A stretch of DNA of 64,000 nucleotides from Rhodospirillales bacterium (lineage in GTDB: Bacteria; Pseudomonadota; Alphaproteobacteria; Rhodospirillales; Defluviicoccaceae), in the NCBI GenBank assembly GCA_016712375.1, contig JADJRE010000004.1:1-64000 (forward strand), in the 5' to 3' direction. How positions within the stretch are numbered: position 1 is the first letter of the stretch; each line of letters opens with the position of its first letter. The position numbers and the translations under genes were made by a program. Shown here piece after piece: positions 47,825 to 59,006 of the stretch. Under the pieces are notes generated by a model. It was not told where the DNA came from. It saw only the letters and a program-made list of their open reading frames with translations, and made no database searches.

Positions 47825-49915
47825 TCAGGTCCCGATCACGCCGCCGTCTTTCTTGGTGATCACCACGACAGCCGAACGGGGTTTGTAGACGGTGCTCCGC
47901 CCGCTGTTGGGTGGTGCGGCCGTTAATGCCACTGTCCGGCCAGGTGGAGTTGCCGGTGAAGCTGACGATCGGGTTCAACTGCCAGTCTTCGCCCGGGTGC
48001 TGGATGCCAACAAACAGGGTCTTGCCGTCGGGCGTGCCGACGACGCCGGTCACCTCGCAGTTCTTGGGACTGGTGAGGAACCGGCGGGTCTGGCCGGTGG
48101 ACGGGTCGGCGCACAGCATCATGTTGCCGCCGATGTTCACCCAGTCGCCGGTGGCGTTGCCCACCTGATCAGTCTCGATCCACAGGCGGCCATCTTTGTC
48201 GAACCACAGGCCGTCCGGTGCGCCGAAGTCGTCACCGTTGATGTTGCCGACATAACCGTCGTGGCCGGTCGCGATATAGGTTCCGCCCAGCGTTTTGGTC
48301 GTCGCCTTGTCGCCGCACTTTACGAAGATCTCCACTGAAAGGTGGTCGCGGTAACGTCGCTTCCGTCGTCGCGCCAGCGGATGATGTGGCCAAAGTCGTT
48401 GTCGGGACGCGGGTTGGCTGCGTCCACTACCGGGTTGGCGCTGGCGGCGCTGCTGGAGCCATCCACGGCGTTGCTGGAAGAGGGCGTGTTGCCGCGGCGG
48501 CTGTTGTTGGTCAGGGTCATATAAATTTCGCCGGTGACCGGGTGCGCCGCACCCCATTCCGGACGATCCATCATCGTTGCGCCAAGCCGGTCGGCGGCCT
48601 GGCGGGTCTTGATCAGCACCTCGCCCTGATCGGCGAAGCCGTTCGCCGGCGTCAGCCCGTTCTGGCCCCAGATCAGAGGCAACCACCGGCCGGAGCCACT
48701 GGCGTCGAACTTGGCGACGTACAGCGTGCCGCTGTCCAGCATTGTCCGGTTGGCAGCCGCGTTCGTGCGGTCGAGCCTCCGCGCGCAGACGAACTTGTAG
48801 ATGTACTCGTTGCGCTCGTCGTCGCCCATGTAGAAGGCGACGTTGTCGTTCGCGTCGACAACGAGCTGTGCGCCTTCGTGCTTCACCCGGCCCATGGCGG
48901 TGCGCTTGACCGGGGTGCTGTTCGGCCGCTTGGGGTCGATCTCCACCACCCAGCCGAAGCGGTTCGGCTCGTTCGGATGCAGATCGGCGCGAAAACGCTC
49001 GTCGACCTCGTGCCAACGGTAGCCGAAGCCGCCCTTGCCTACGCCGTAGCGTGCCTGCTCCACGGGGATGGTGCCGGTCGTCTCATTAGAAAAGTAGCCG
49101 TTCCAGTTCTCCTCGCAGGTCAAATAGGTGCCCCAAGGGGTATAGCCGTGAGAGCAGTTGTTCAGCGTCCCCAGCACCCGCGTTCCAGTCGGGTCGGCTT
49201 CGGTCTGCAGCAGCGGATGGCCCGCGGCGGGACCGCTGATCGAACACGGCGTGTTGCCGGTGATCCGGCGGTTGAACGGCGAGCGGCGATTGACCTGCCA
49301 GTTGCCGTAGGAGTTCTTGAATACTTTCGCTACGTTCACGCCATGCGCCGCCTGCTGGGCGCGGACCATGTCGATGGTAATCGCGGCGGTCGCATAGCTG
49401 GTCGTGCTGTTGACGAGGCCCGGGTCGCAGTACTCGCTGTTGGTCACCAGCAGGCCCCCGCTATTGCCGGCGGTGCCAGCCTGCGGGAAGAAATGCATGC
49501 CGTCGGTGTGCGCCCCGTAACAATGCAGCTGGGTCGCCTCGTCCATGGCCCCGGACGGGTCCCAGTTCGGCTGCATGGTCAGTGAATCACCCCAGGCCAC
49601 GAGCACCCTGGCGGTGTAGCCCTGCGGCACGGTCACCGCGTCGTCGACAGCGGCGTTCAGGTACAGATTCGCGGGGACGGAGGTGAAGCCGATGCCGCCT
49701 GTCGGCGCGGGAGCGGCGCCGGCATGGCTGGTGAGACCGCCCAGCATGCCGGTTCCAAGCACGGCCAGAGAGGTCGCACCGAGCGATGTTTTCAGGAAGC
49801 TGCGCCGGCTGAGGCCGCGCTGCTCGATCAAATCGATGATGGAATCATTATCTGAATCGTTGCTGACGACCTGGCTCGGGTTGAGCTTGCCGTCAGGGTG
49901 CAGCTCGCTGCTCAT
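47825..49915 (-). CDS. phoX: PhoX-family alkaline phosphatase (two frame breaks)
   Basis: Secreted calcium- and iron-dependent phosphomonoesterase, about 696 residues. ATG 49915 (MSSELHPDGKLNPS) follows AGGGAG. Tat signal GLSRRSFLKTSLGATSLAVLG near residue 35. Motifs: LLVTNSEYCDP, NNCSHGYTPWGTYLTCEENWNGYF, RFGWVVEIDP, TAMGRVKHEGAQLVV, VAFYMGDDERNEYIYKFV and RPEWGAAHPVTGEIYMTLTNNSRRG. The frame changes near 48332 and continues EIFVKCGDKATTKTLGGTYIATG, DGLWFDKDGRLWIETDQ; it changes again near 47905 into YKPRSAVVVITKKDGGVIGT with TGA at 47827-47825. Such enzymes are usually induced by phosphate starvation; no clear Pho box was found. Confidence 0.9.
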
Positions 49916-50205
49916 CAAACTCCCTTTCGTGGTTGTTCGAAGCGGCCCCAATCACCGTGCCCGGATAGTCCCGCTCCACAAAGACGCGGCGGACACTAAC
50001 GCCCTTCGATGACACCCTGATGAACGCCGGGCGGATTTCCGCACCTCGGTTGTCGGGTGGTGCTTGCTGGGAGCCAGCGCTTTCGCGGGCGATGCGGGGG
50101 GTATCAGGTGGGGCTGCCGTTCAGAGACGGCGGATAGCTCGACTCAATTATTGCCGATGCCATTCACGCTGCCGGCATCGCGACGGTGGATCCGCCCCTG
50201 GCGTG
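49916..50205. other. Intergenic region between hemerythrin and phoX genes, nothing found
   Basis: About 290 bases upstream of phoX and downstream of the hemerythrin-like gene. It contains no credible gene and no clear terminator or promoter; the GAACGCCGGGCGG-rich stretch is unremarkable. Confidence 0.35.
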
Positions 50206-50568
50206 TCAGTCTTCGCAGAGGGTGTGGACGAGCAGGTCGGAGAGGAAGTCGTAGAGTTCGTCGCGCCGCGGCAGGTCGGGGTCGGCGGTGAAACGCCGCC
50301 GCAACGATTGCAGGTTGCGGGTCAGTTCGGCGTGGCGGCGCTCGTGGTCGAGTCGATCCTGAATATCCGTCGCCCGCATAACCGTTTCCTCGCGGGCAAA
50401 CTCGCTTTCAGCCACCTCGTCCAGTTCGTCGAATGTTTCCTCGATCAAGTCGCGGTCGTCGCGGCTGAGGATCATCAGCCGAAGCTCGTCAATCAGGCCG
50501 ATCAATTGCTCGTGCTGAATATCCGGCGGTCGGCTGTTGCCGGTCGTGATGTGCCCGGCTGAAACCAT
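50206..50568 (-). CDS. Bacteriohemerythrin-like protein with a substituted ligand
   Basis: 120 residues, four-helix di-iron fold that binds oxygen or serves iron and redox sensing. Ligand positions visible: His in DIQHEQLIGLIDEL, Glu in EFAREETVM, two His in HERRHAEL, and H-x4-D at the end (VHTLCED). At the second-helix position normally His (HFxxEE) the sequence has EFAREE, so one of the five iron-binding histidines appears replaced by Glu. The iron site may be altered or single-iron. Start is at 50568. Confidence 0.75.
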   Translation of the reverse strand: MVSAGHITTGNSRPPDIQHEQLIGLIDELRLMILSRDDRDLIEETFDELDEVAESEFAREETVMRATDIQDRLDHERRHAELTRNLQSLRRRFTADPDLPRRDELYDFLSDLLVHTLCED

Positions 50569-50745
50569 CTTCGTTCTCCGTCAGCGCCGTCCGCCCGTTG
50601 TACGGTACGCGCGTGCCACCAGAGAAGTATATGCCAGACTGCTGATAATAACCAATCAAATGGGCAGATTTTCTACTAGGGGTTATTACGTACCTTGCTT
50701 CCACCGGCGTGCCGGCCTCTCCCAATCGGCCGGACGAACCGGCGC

Positions 50746-51268
50746 TCATTCGCCGCCGCTCAGCCCGGCGCGGTAACGCCGCCAGTTTTCCACGTATTTG
50801 GGAGCGCCGGTCTGCATGCGGGTGATCTGATCGGTGGTGAGCTCGCGCACGACCTTTCCCGGCGACCCCATCACCATGGAGTTGTCGGGAATCTGCTTGC
50901 CTTCGCCCAGCATTGTCTTCGCCGCGATCAGGCAGTTGCGGCCGATCGTCGTGCCGTTAAGGATAACGCTGCCGATGCCGATCAGGCTGCCGTCGCCGAT
51001 GGTGCAGCCGTGCAGCATCACCAGATGGCCGATGGTGACGTTGCGGCCGATGGTCAGGGAAGCCCGGATCGGTGTGCAGCACGCAGCCGTCCTGAACGTT
51101 CGAGTTCTCCCCGACGGTGATCAATTCGTTGTCGCCTCGAAGCACTGCGTTCCACCAGACGCTGGCATTCTTTTCGAGCCGGACCTTGCCAATCACTACC
51201 GCCGAGGGTGCGACCCACCAGTCGTCGTCAGCGGTGTCGAGTCCAATGCCGTCCAGGACGTAGCGCAT
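50746..51268 (-). CDS. Gamma-carbonic anhydrase-like protein (one frame break)
   Basis: Left-handed beta-helix hexapeptide protein of the YrdA/PaaY family, about 174 residues from ATG 51268 (MRYVLDGIGLDTADDDWWVAPSAVVIG). VWWNAVLRGDNELITVGENSNVQDGCVLHTDPGFP carries the first metal His. The frame changes near 51055 into LTIGRNVTIGHLVMLHGCTIGDGSLIGIGSVILNGTTIG with the other two His, then SMVMGSPGKVVREL and NWRRYRAGL. Members bind zinc or iron; carbonic anhydrase activity is shown for some only. Confidence 0.85.
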
Positions 51269-51433
51269 TTCTGGTCTTCCTCCCGCCTGCTGCAATTTGA
51301 TTATCCCTTTTTATGCGAACCAGTTGCGAGAGGCCACCTCCTCGAGTCACCTTGCTGCCAGCGGACGTGATCCTTGTGTCCGTCGCGCCTACGCAGTGGA
51401 CACCGGACCGCCGCGGGTCATATCAATGGCGAC

Positions 51434-52267
51434 ATGGCAGGACTTTCGTTCGTCAAGATGCATGGGCTGGGCAACGACTTCGTCGTCGTCGATGCGCGCG
51501 CGTCCACGTTTGCGCCAGACGCGGCGCGGGTGCGGGCGCTCGCCGATCGCCGCACCGGTGTCGGCTGCGATCAGTTGATCGTGGTCGAGCCGCCGAAGAA
51601 CACGCTGGCCGATGCCTTCATGCGCATCCGCAACGCGGATGGCGGCGAAGTCGGCGCCTGCGGCAACGCCACACGCTGCGTTGCGGCATTGCTGATGCGC
51701 GAGAAAGGCCGCACGCACGCGATCATCGAAACCGCGGCCGGCCTGCTCGACGCCGAAGCCCGGGAGGATGGTTCAATCGGCGTGGACATGGGCCGCGTCG
51801 CTTTCGACTGGCGCGATATTCCCCTGGCCGAGGCCGTCGATACCCTGCACCTGCCGGTGGAAGCGGGCCCGCTGCGCGATGGGATGGCGGTGAACGTCGG
51901 TAATCCGCACGCCGTGTTCTTCGTCGACGACGTCGAGCACCTGGCGCTGGAGCATTTTGGGCCGCTGATCGAACGGCATCCGATGTTTCCGGAGCGTACC
52001 AACGTCGGCGCGGCGCAGATCCTCGGCCACGACCGGCTGCGCTTGCGCGTCTGGGAGCGCGGAGTCGGGTTGACGCGGGCCTGCGGCACCGGCGCCTGCG
52101 CGGCAGCCGTCGCCGCGGCAAAGCGCGGGCTGACCGAACGGACAGTCGCGGTCGATTTGGACGGGGGGAGCCTGCGAATCGAATGGCTGCGTGATGACCA
52201 CGTGCTGATGACCGGGCCGGTCGCCACCGCCTTCACCGGAATCCTCGATCCGTCACTTGTCGGCTGA
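51434..52267 (+). CDS. dapF: Diaminopimelate epimerase
   Basis: Converts LL- to meso-diaminopimelate for lysine and peptidoglycan. 277 residues from ATG 51434 (MAGLSFVKMHGLGNDFVVVD). Catalytic Cys pair: GGEVGACGNATRCVA (near residue 75) and GLTRACGTGACAAAVAA (near 220). Also DRRTGVGCDQLIVVE, NVGNPHAVFFVDD and ERTNVGAAQ. There is no clear Shine-Dalgarno; the start is set by homology. Twelve bases before mtaB, in the usual dapF-mtaB-ftsY order. Confidence 0.97.
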   Translation: MAGLSFVKMHGLGNDFVVVDARASTFAPDAARVRALADRRTGVGCDQLIVVEPPKNTLADAFMRIRNADGGEVGACGNATRCVAALLMREKGRTHAIIETAAGLLDAEAREDGSIGVDMGRVAFDWRDIPLAEAVDTLHLPVEAGPLRDGMAVNVGNPHAVFFVDDVEHLALEHFGPLIERHPMFPERTNVGAAQILGHDRLRLRVWERGVGLTRACGTGACAAAVAAAKRGLTERTVAVDLDGGSLRIEWLRDDHVLMTGPVATAFTGILDPSLVG

Positions 52268-52278
52268 GCGGCATAGCG

Positions 52279-53516
<1,238 letters not shown>

Positions 53517-53520
<4 letters not shown>

Positions 53521-55013
53521 ACGACAATCCACTCAGGCAGACCGAGAAGCGGGGCTGGTTGCGCCGGGCTCTCGGCCGCGACGACCGGCGGGACGGCGAC
53601 CCGCCACAAACAACGATCGCCATGCTCCCCGAGGCACAGACTGTGCCCGACCCGCTGCCCGACTTGCCGCCCGATCTTCCGCCACTGCCGAGCGACGTGC
53701 CGGAGCCGCCACGCGAACCGGCGATTCCAACGCCCGGTCCCGACCTCATCCCGCCACCGGACACGCCGGGCCCGGAGATGCCGGTCCCGCCCGGACCCGA
53801 GCCAGAGCTGCCGCCGCCCACTGCGCCGGAGCCGGAATACCCCGGGGCGCCATCACCTGGCGTAATCCCGCCCCCGGCAACGCCCGGGCCTGAGATGCCC
53901 CCACCGCCGCCGTTCCAACCGGAGATTCCCCGGCCGATCGGCCCCGATGTGGTGCCGCCGGTGATCCCGCCGTCAAAGCTACCAGGCCCCGACCCCGCGC
54001 CGGTGGTGGCCCGGGACGCGGTTCAGGCGGAATGGATCGCCCGTCGATCCCAGGAAGTACGGGCCAAACTGGCGGCTCAGGAGACGACGGAGAAGGCCGG
54101 CTGGTTGGGGCGGCTGCGGCGCGGCCTCGGCCGCTCCTCGGCGAAGCTGGCTGGCGGCATCGGCGACCTCTTCGTCAAGCGCAAGCTGGACGACGCAGCG
54201 CTGGAGGAACTCGAGGACCTGTTGATCACCGGCGACCTCGGGATCGAGACGTCGGCTCGGTTAACCAAGGCGCTGTCGGATGCCCGTTTCGGCGACGAAG
54301 TTTCGGCAGACGAGGTACGCGTGGCGCTGGCCGACGAGGTGGCGAAGGTGCTGGCGCCGGTGGCGCAGACCATCACCATCAACGACGCCTACCGACCGCA
54401 CGTCATTCTCGTCTGCGGCGTCAACGGCAGCGGTAAGACGACGACGATCGCCAAACTGGCACATCTGTTCCGCAGCGTCGGGTTCCAGGTGATGCTGGCG
54501 GCGGGCGACACCTTCCGCGCCGCCGCCATCGAACAGCTGCAAATCTGGGGCGAGCGCACCGGTTGCCCGGTCATCGCTCGGCCGCAGGGCGCCGACGCCG
54601 CCAGCCTCGCCTTCGAGGCCTTCGAGCAGGCGAAGGCGGCGAAAGCGCACGTGCTGCTGATCGACACCGCCGGACGCCTGCAGAACAAGGCCCACCTGAT
54701 GTCGGAGCTCGAGAAGATCTGCCGGGTGCTGAAGAAGCTGGATGAACGCGCGCCGCACGACTGCCTGCTGGTGCTGGATGCCGGCGTCGGCCAGAACGCG
54801 CACAATCAGGTCGAAGTGTTCCGCAACATGGTCGACGTGACGGGTCTTGCGATCACGAAGCTTGACGGCTCGGCCAAGGGCGGGGTGGTGGTGGCGCTGG
54901 CCGAACGCTTCAAACTGCCCGTCTACGCCATCGGCGTCGGCGAAGGGATGGACGACATGCGCGCCTTTGATGCGCGCTCCTATGCGCGCTCGCTGCTCGG
55001 GCTGGACGCCTGA
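53517..55013 (+). CDS. ftsY: SRP receptor GTPase FtsY with proline-rich N-terminus
   Basis: Membrane-associated receptor for Ffh-ribosome complexes. 498 residues; GTG start overlaps mtaB (GTGA). Residues 45-165 are a proline-rich, acidic region with repeated PGPEMP-like units (TPGPEMPVPPGPEPELPPP, TPGPEMPPPPP) in place of the usual acidic A domain. The NG domain begins near 190 (GWLGRLRRGLGRSSAKLAGGIGDLF): GVNGSGKTTTIAKLA, AAGDTFRAAAIEQLQIW, DTAGRLQNKAHLMSELEKI, TKLDGSAKGGVVVAL and YAIGVGEGMDDMRAFD. Frame intact. Confidence 0.96.
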
Positions 55014-55134
55014 AACCAGCCGCGATTCTCCTTTCTCTCACTCTCCAATACGTGCAGCCTGCGGCACTGGCGTCGGATGGCGGCTTTCGAGCGACCATCG
55101 GCATCGCCGCGTTCGGCAACCGGGCATATCGGGC

Positions 55135-56507
55135 ATGTGGAGCAGTTTCGCCACCTTCATTTTGGGCCGGCCGGCCGAGCGGCAGATCCCGACGCGCATC
55201 CGCACAGCGATCCTCCGGCAACAAGCGCAGGCGGAGATCCTGATCGGCTGGACGCAGTTCGCTCTTTTTCTGTTTTTCCTGCTTCTCTACTTGATCGCTC
55301 CCACACCCTCGGATGCGATGGCGTTCAAGTTGGTACCGGGGTTGGCGGTCCGCCCCGTTCCTCTGGTGGTTTCAGTCCTTTTGGCCTTCACGCTCTTCCG
55401 TGTCGTGCTCGCCCACCTGCGAATCGTCCCCGCCTGGTTCCTCGCCGGGTCGGTCGTCATCGACATCGCCTTGCTATTGCTCCTCATCTGGTCGTTCCAT
55501 ATTCAGTACTCGCAGCCGGCTGCCTTCTATCTGAAGGCGCCGACGCTGCTGTACGTTTTCCTGCTCATCGCGCTGCGCGCTTTGCGCTTTGATCCGATCT
55601 ACGTCGTTATCGCCGGCGTCAGCGCGGCGCTCGGGTGGGCAGCAATGGTCCTTTACGCCCTCGCCGAACCATCGCTGAGTTCGCTCGTTACCCATGACTT
55701 CGTCGAATACATGACTTCAAATCGCATCCTGATCGGCGCCGAGGTCGATAAAATACTGTGCATTCTTCTCGTCACCGCCGTGCTGGCGGTGGTGATCATG
55801 CGAGCGCGCCGGCTGTTGACGCAATCAGTCGCCGACGCCACCGTCGCCCGCGAACTTACCCGCTTCGTCGCCCCCGAGGTCGCAAGCCACGTGGCCACCG
55901 CAGAACGGGCTGTCGAGCCCGGTGACGGTCGGGTGATCAAGGCAACCATTCTGTTCTGCGATATCCAGGGCTTTTCGACCATCGCCGAGAAGATGAGCCC
56001 GGAGCGGCTGATGCACACGCTCAACGCTTACTTCGCGGCGATCGCCGAGGTGGTCGAGGTGCATGGCGGAACGATCATCGCATATCAGGGGATGCGATGC
56101 TCATCGGCTTCAACACCGCCAACCCCGATCCGCAGCACGCGGCGAGCGCGCTGCGCTGTGCGCTTGGCATCCAGCGGGTGGTAGCGGAGCGGCGTTTCGA
56201 CGAAGGACTGCTTCTGCGCACCCGCTGCGGCGTCAACACCGGCTGGCTGGTCGCCGGTGCCGTCGGCACTCGTGAGCGGCTGCTATTCACGGTCTACGGC
56301 GACGAGGTGAACATCGCTGCGCGACTTGAGCAACTGAACAAGTCATTCGGCACTTGGGTGTTGGCCAGCGAGCAGACCATCTCGGCGGCAGGCGGCGGCT
56401 TCAATTGCCGGCAGATGGGCGAGGTGCAGGTGCGCGGCCGCTCGAAACCGGTGACTGTCTTCGCACTTGAGGAAGGGGATGGCGCGCCGCTTCTGCCTGC
56501 CTCTTGA
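55135..56507 (+). CDS. Membrane class III adenylate/guanylate cyclase (one frame break)
   Basis: About 457 residues from ATG 55135. Five or six membrane segments (LFLFFLLLYLIA, VVSVLLAFTLFRVVLAHL, VVIDIALLLLLIWSF, LLYVFLLIALRAL, ILLVTAVLAVVIM) precede a catalytic domain: ATILFCDIQGFSTIAEKM (metal Asp), GGTIIAYQG, then after a change near 56089 AMLIGFNTANPDPQHAASALRCAL, TRCGVNTGWLVAGAVGTRERLLFTVYGDEVNIAARLEQL. One missing base restores the conserved QGDAM metal site. Substrate ATP or GTP is not settled. The product could feed CRP-like regulators such as those suggested by sites at 21490-21535. Confidence 0.88.
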
Positions 56508-56521
56508 TGAGGACGGCACCT

Positions 56522-56746
56522 TCAAACCTGGATATCCAAGTGGTATCCGGGCGGGACATCGCGGCGCAGCGGCTGGTTCGCCGCAAGGCGCTGCGAGAGC
56601 CGGTCGAGGGCTCTGCGCGCGTCACCTTCGTGGTCGTACCGTGTCGATTGCGCGCGAACTTCGACGGCGCGAGCCGCTGCGTAGCCATCCCGGCCGCGTG
56701 CGGGTGCGGCAACTGGAGATCGCGCGCTGTTGGTCTGGTCGATCAT
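56522..56746 (-). CDS. Hypothetical protein, 74 residues
   Basis: Starts MIDQTNSARSPVAAPARGRD and ends LRRDVPPGYHLDIQV. The charged helical middle and the ordered tail look protein-like, and it fills the gap between the cyclase and Nudix genes. The ribosome site is weak. No family is recognised. An overlapping plus-strand frame at 56504-56764 is less convincing. Confidence 0.4.
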   Translation of the reverse strand: MIDQTNSARSPVAAPARGRDGYAAARAVEVRAQSTRYDHEGDARRALDRLSQRLAANQPLRRDVPPGYHLDIQV

Positions 56747-56781
56747 GGCGAAAGCCTGCCATAGCACCGGTTAATGGATGG

Positions 56782-57334
56782 TTAACCGGCGGCGCTGCGC
56801 ACCGCCGACGGCTGCGCCGCGGCGAAAACATCCGGCCCCTCGCCGGCGCGGAATCGTTCCAGCGACCAGCGCACCGATGGAAACGCAAGGTGCTCCCAGG
56901 GAATGTCATCCCAGGCGAAGAGCGCAACCGCCTCGCTCTCCGCTCCCGGGGCACATTCCGGACCGAGCATGGGCGCGTGATAGATGATGTTCACTTGGTT
57001 GATATGCGGGATTTCGTAGACGCCAAGCAGACTTCCGACGAGCACCCGGGCCTGCGCCTCCTCCCACACCTCTCGCGCGGCCCCTTCCGCAGAGGACTCG
57101 CCAAGTTCCATGAAGCCGGCGGGAGGTCCAAGGCCGCGCGCCGGACTCCGGACCGCCTTTTAGCCGGGATCGCCGCGCACAAAAGGATCAACGACTGCCA
57201 CGAACACACTGCGCCAACGACATTTTGGATTGTCATATTCGACGTAGCCGCGGGAATCCCGGACATAAGACGCGTGCGATTGTCCCCCTGTGCGGAACGG
57301 TCTCGACGGATGGGCCGGGGCGTTTGACGCTCAT
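56782..57334 (-). CDS. Nudix hydrolase with remnant zinc ribbon (several frame breaks)
   Basis: About 184 residues. From ATG 57334 (MSVKRPGPSVETVPHRGDNRTRL), shifted frames give RDSRGYVEYDNPK, matching the N-terminal ribbon of a known Nudix group but with Ser for one Cys, then NVVGAVCSWQSLILLC. The Nudix box follows: FMELGESSAEGAAREVWEEAQA (G-x5-E-x7-REVWEE-x-x). The rest is INQVNIIYHAPMLGP and WDDIPWEHLAFPSVRWSLERF. Frame changes near 57265, 57220 and 57125. It likely hydrolyses a nucleotide sugar or NADH-like diphosphate. Pseudogene or sequence error cannot be separated here. Confidence 0.72.
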
Positions 57335-57463
57335 GCGCAGAGTTTGGCTACGACGCGTGCGCCAGGCAAGGGCTGCCGAACGATGATGATTTGCCGCCCC
57401 GAAAGTTCATTGGCGCCGCGGGCTTTCGGCGGTATGGTGTCGCCCTCTTCCGCGGTAGCCCGC

Positions 57464-58780
57464 ATGCGTGTCCTGTTCGTCCATCAGAACTTTCCCGGTC
57501 AATATCTCCACTTGGCGCCGGCGCTGGCAGCACGCGGCGACGAGGTGGTTGCGCTCGCCATCGAGGGAGAGAAGCCGCTCCCCGGCGTGCGCACCTTCCG
57601 TTATAAGCCGCAGCGCAGATCGTCGTCTTCCATCCATCCGTGGGTCGCGGACATCGAGACCAAGGTCATCCGTGGCGAAGCCGCGGCGCAGGCTGCTCTG
57701 GCCTTGCACGCCAAGGGATTCCGGCCGGACGTCATCTGCGCCCATCCGGGCTGGGGCGAGGCTCTGTTCCTCAAGGACGTTTTCCCCGAAGCGCCGCTGC
57801 TGTCGTTCATCGAGTTCTTCTATCGCTCCGACGGCGCCGACTTTGGATTCGATCCGGGGTTTGCCGAGGACTTGCTTCCGGGCCGTTGCCGGCTGCGTAT
57901 GAAAAACGCCAACAGCTTGCTCAACCTCGACGCCGCCGACTGGTGCGTCAGTCCAACCGAATGGCAGGCGAGCACCGTTCCGGAGCGCTACCGCGACCGC
58001 TTCAGCATCGTGCACGATGGAATCGATACCGACCGGGTAAAGCCGGAGCCGCGCGCCGTGGTCAAACTCGCGAAGGCGGGGCTGACGCTGCGCCCCGGCG
58101 ACGAGGTGATTACCTTCGTCAACCGCAACATGGAACCCTATCGCGGCTTCCACATCTTCATGCGTGCCCTGCCAGAGATCCAGCGGCGGCGGCCAAATGC
58201 GATTACCCTGATCGTCGGTGGCGACGAGGTGAGCTACGGCAGGAGGCTGGCGGAGGGCGAGACCTGGCGGCAGAAGATGCTGGCGGAGGTTGGCGAGCGG
58301 CTCGATATGGACCGGGTGCGCTTCGTCGGCCGCATTCCGTATCCGGAATTCGTCGCCATGCTGCAAGTGTCGGCGGTGCACGTCTATCTCACCTATCCGT
58401 TCGTGCTGTCGTGGTCGATGCTGGAAGCGATGTCGGCCGGTTGCGTCGTCGTTGGCTCCGCGACGCCGCCGGTGCAGGAGGTGATCCGCGACGGCGACAA
58501 CGGCCTGCTTGTCGATTTCTTTTCTACCGAGGCCATCGCCGCCGCGATCGACCGGGTACTGTCGCACCCTGACCGCATGGCCGAATTGCGCGCGCGGGCG
58601 AGACGGACGGCGATCGAGCGCTACGACCTGAGGAGTGTCTGCCTGCCCCGCCACGTGGCGCTGGTCGATGCGGTGGCCTCCGGCGGCCTGCCCCCTCGAT
58701 TCGACGCCGAAACTGCCGCTGCCCGGCTTCGCCCGCCAGCGCCGGAGACGGCGCTCGCCGAAAGCCGCGCCGCAACCTGA
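57464..58780 (+). CDS. GT4-type glycosyltransferase
   Basis: 438 residues, GT-B fold, from ATG 57464 (MRVLFVHQNFPGQYLHLAPALAARGDEV). N-terminal acceptor domain has ICAHPGWGEALFLKDVFPEAPLLSFIEFFYRSDGADFGFDP. C-terminal donor domain: SIVHDGIDTDRVKP, VNRNMEPYRGFHIFMRALPEI, RVRFVGRIPYPEFVAMLQVSAVHVYLTYPFVLSWSMLEAMSAGCVVVGS and QEVIRDGDNGLLVDFF, the usual group 1 layout. The sugar and acceptor are unknown; no polysaccharide cluster surrounds it. Confidence 0.9.
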   Translation: MRVLFVHQNFPGQYLHLAPALAARGDEVVALAIEGEKPLPGVRTFRYKPQRRSSSSIHPWVADIETKVIRGEAAAQAALALHAKGFRPDVICAHPGWGEALFLKDVFPEAPLLSFIEFFYRSDGADFGFDPGFAEDLLPGRCRLRMKNANSLLNLDAADWCVSPTEWQASTVPERYRDRFSIVHDGIDTDRVKPEPRAVVKLAKAGLTLRPGDEVITFVNRNMEPYRGFHIFMRALPEIQRRRPNAITLIVGGDEVSYGRRLAEGETWRQKMLAEVGERLDMDRVRFVGRIPYPEFVAMLQVSAVHVYLTYPFVLSWSMLEAMSAGCVVVGSATPPVQEVIRDGDNGLLVDFFSTEAIAAAIDRVLSHPDRMAELRARARRTAIERYDLRSVCLPRHVALVDAVASGGLPPRFDAETAAARLRPPAPETALAESRAAT

Positions 58781-58838
58781 TGGACTCCCAGTCGCTTTCC
58801 GGCTCGCATCCAGAGCTTTGAAGCGGCATATTCGCGGT

Positions 58839-58988
58839 ATGAGTCCCATTTGCATCCGTGTCGTCCGCCGGCTGCTGCTGTTGTTGCTGCTGGCGGGCTT
58901 GGCGCTGCCGGCGGCTGGCTGCGGTCGCAAAGGGCAGCCGGAACCGCCGCCGGGCGCCGACTTCCCGCGTACCTATCCAAGCCGTTGA
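58839..58988 (+). CDS. lptM: LptM-like small lipoprotein
   Basis: 49 residues from ATG 58839 (MSPICIRVVRRLLLLLLLAGLALPAAGCGRKGQ). Lipobox PAAGC, then CGRKGQPEPPPGADFPRTYP, the hallmark of the LptM/YifL family. In E. coli LptM helps assemble the LptDE lipopolysaccharide translocon in the outer membrane. It sits 18 bases before lysA, the conserved neighbour in many proteobacteria. Confidence 0.88.
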   Translation: MSPICIRVVRRLLLLLLLAGLALPAAGCGRKGQPEPPPGADFPRTYPSR

Positions 58989-59006
58989 GCGACGGAGGCG
59001 CCTGGG

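Noticed and set aside
48386..49585. Plus-strand open frame of 399 codons
   Set aside because: Antisense to phoX; composition follows the opposite strand.
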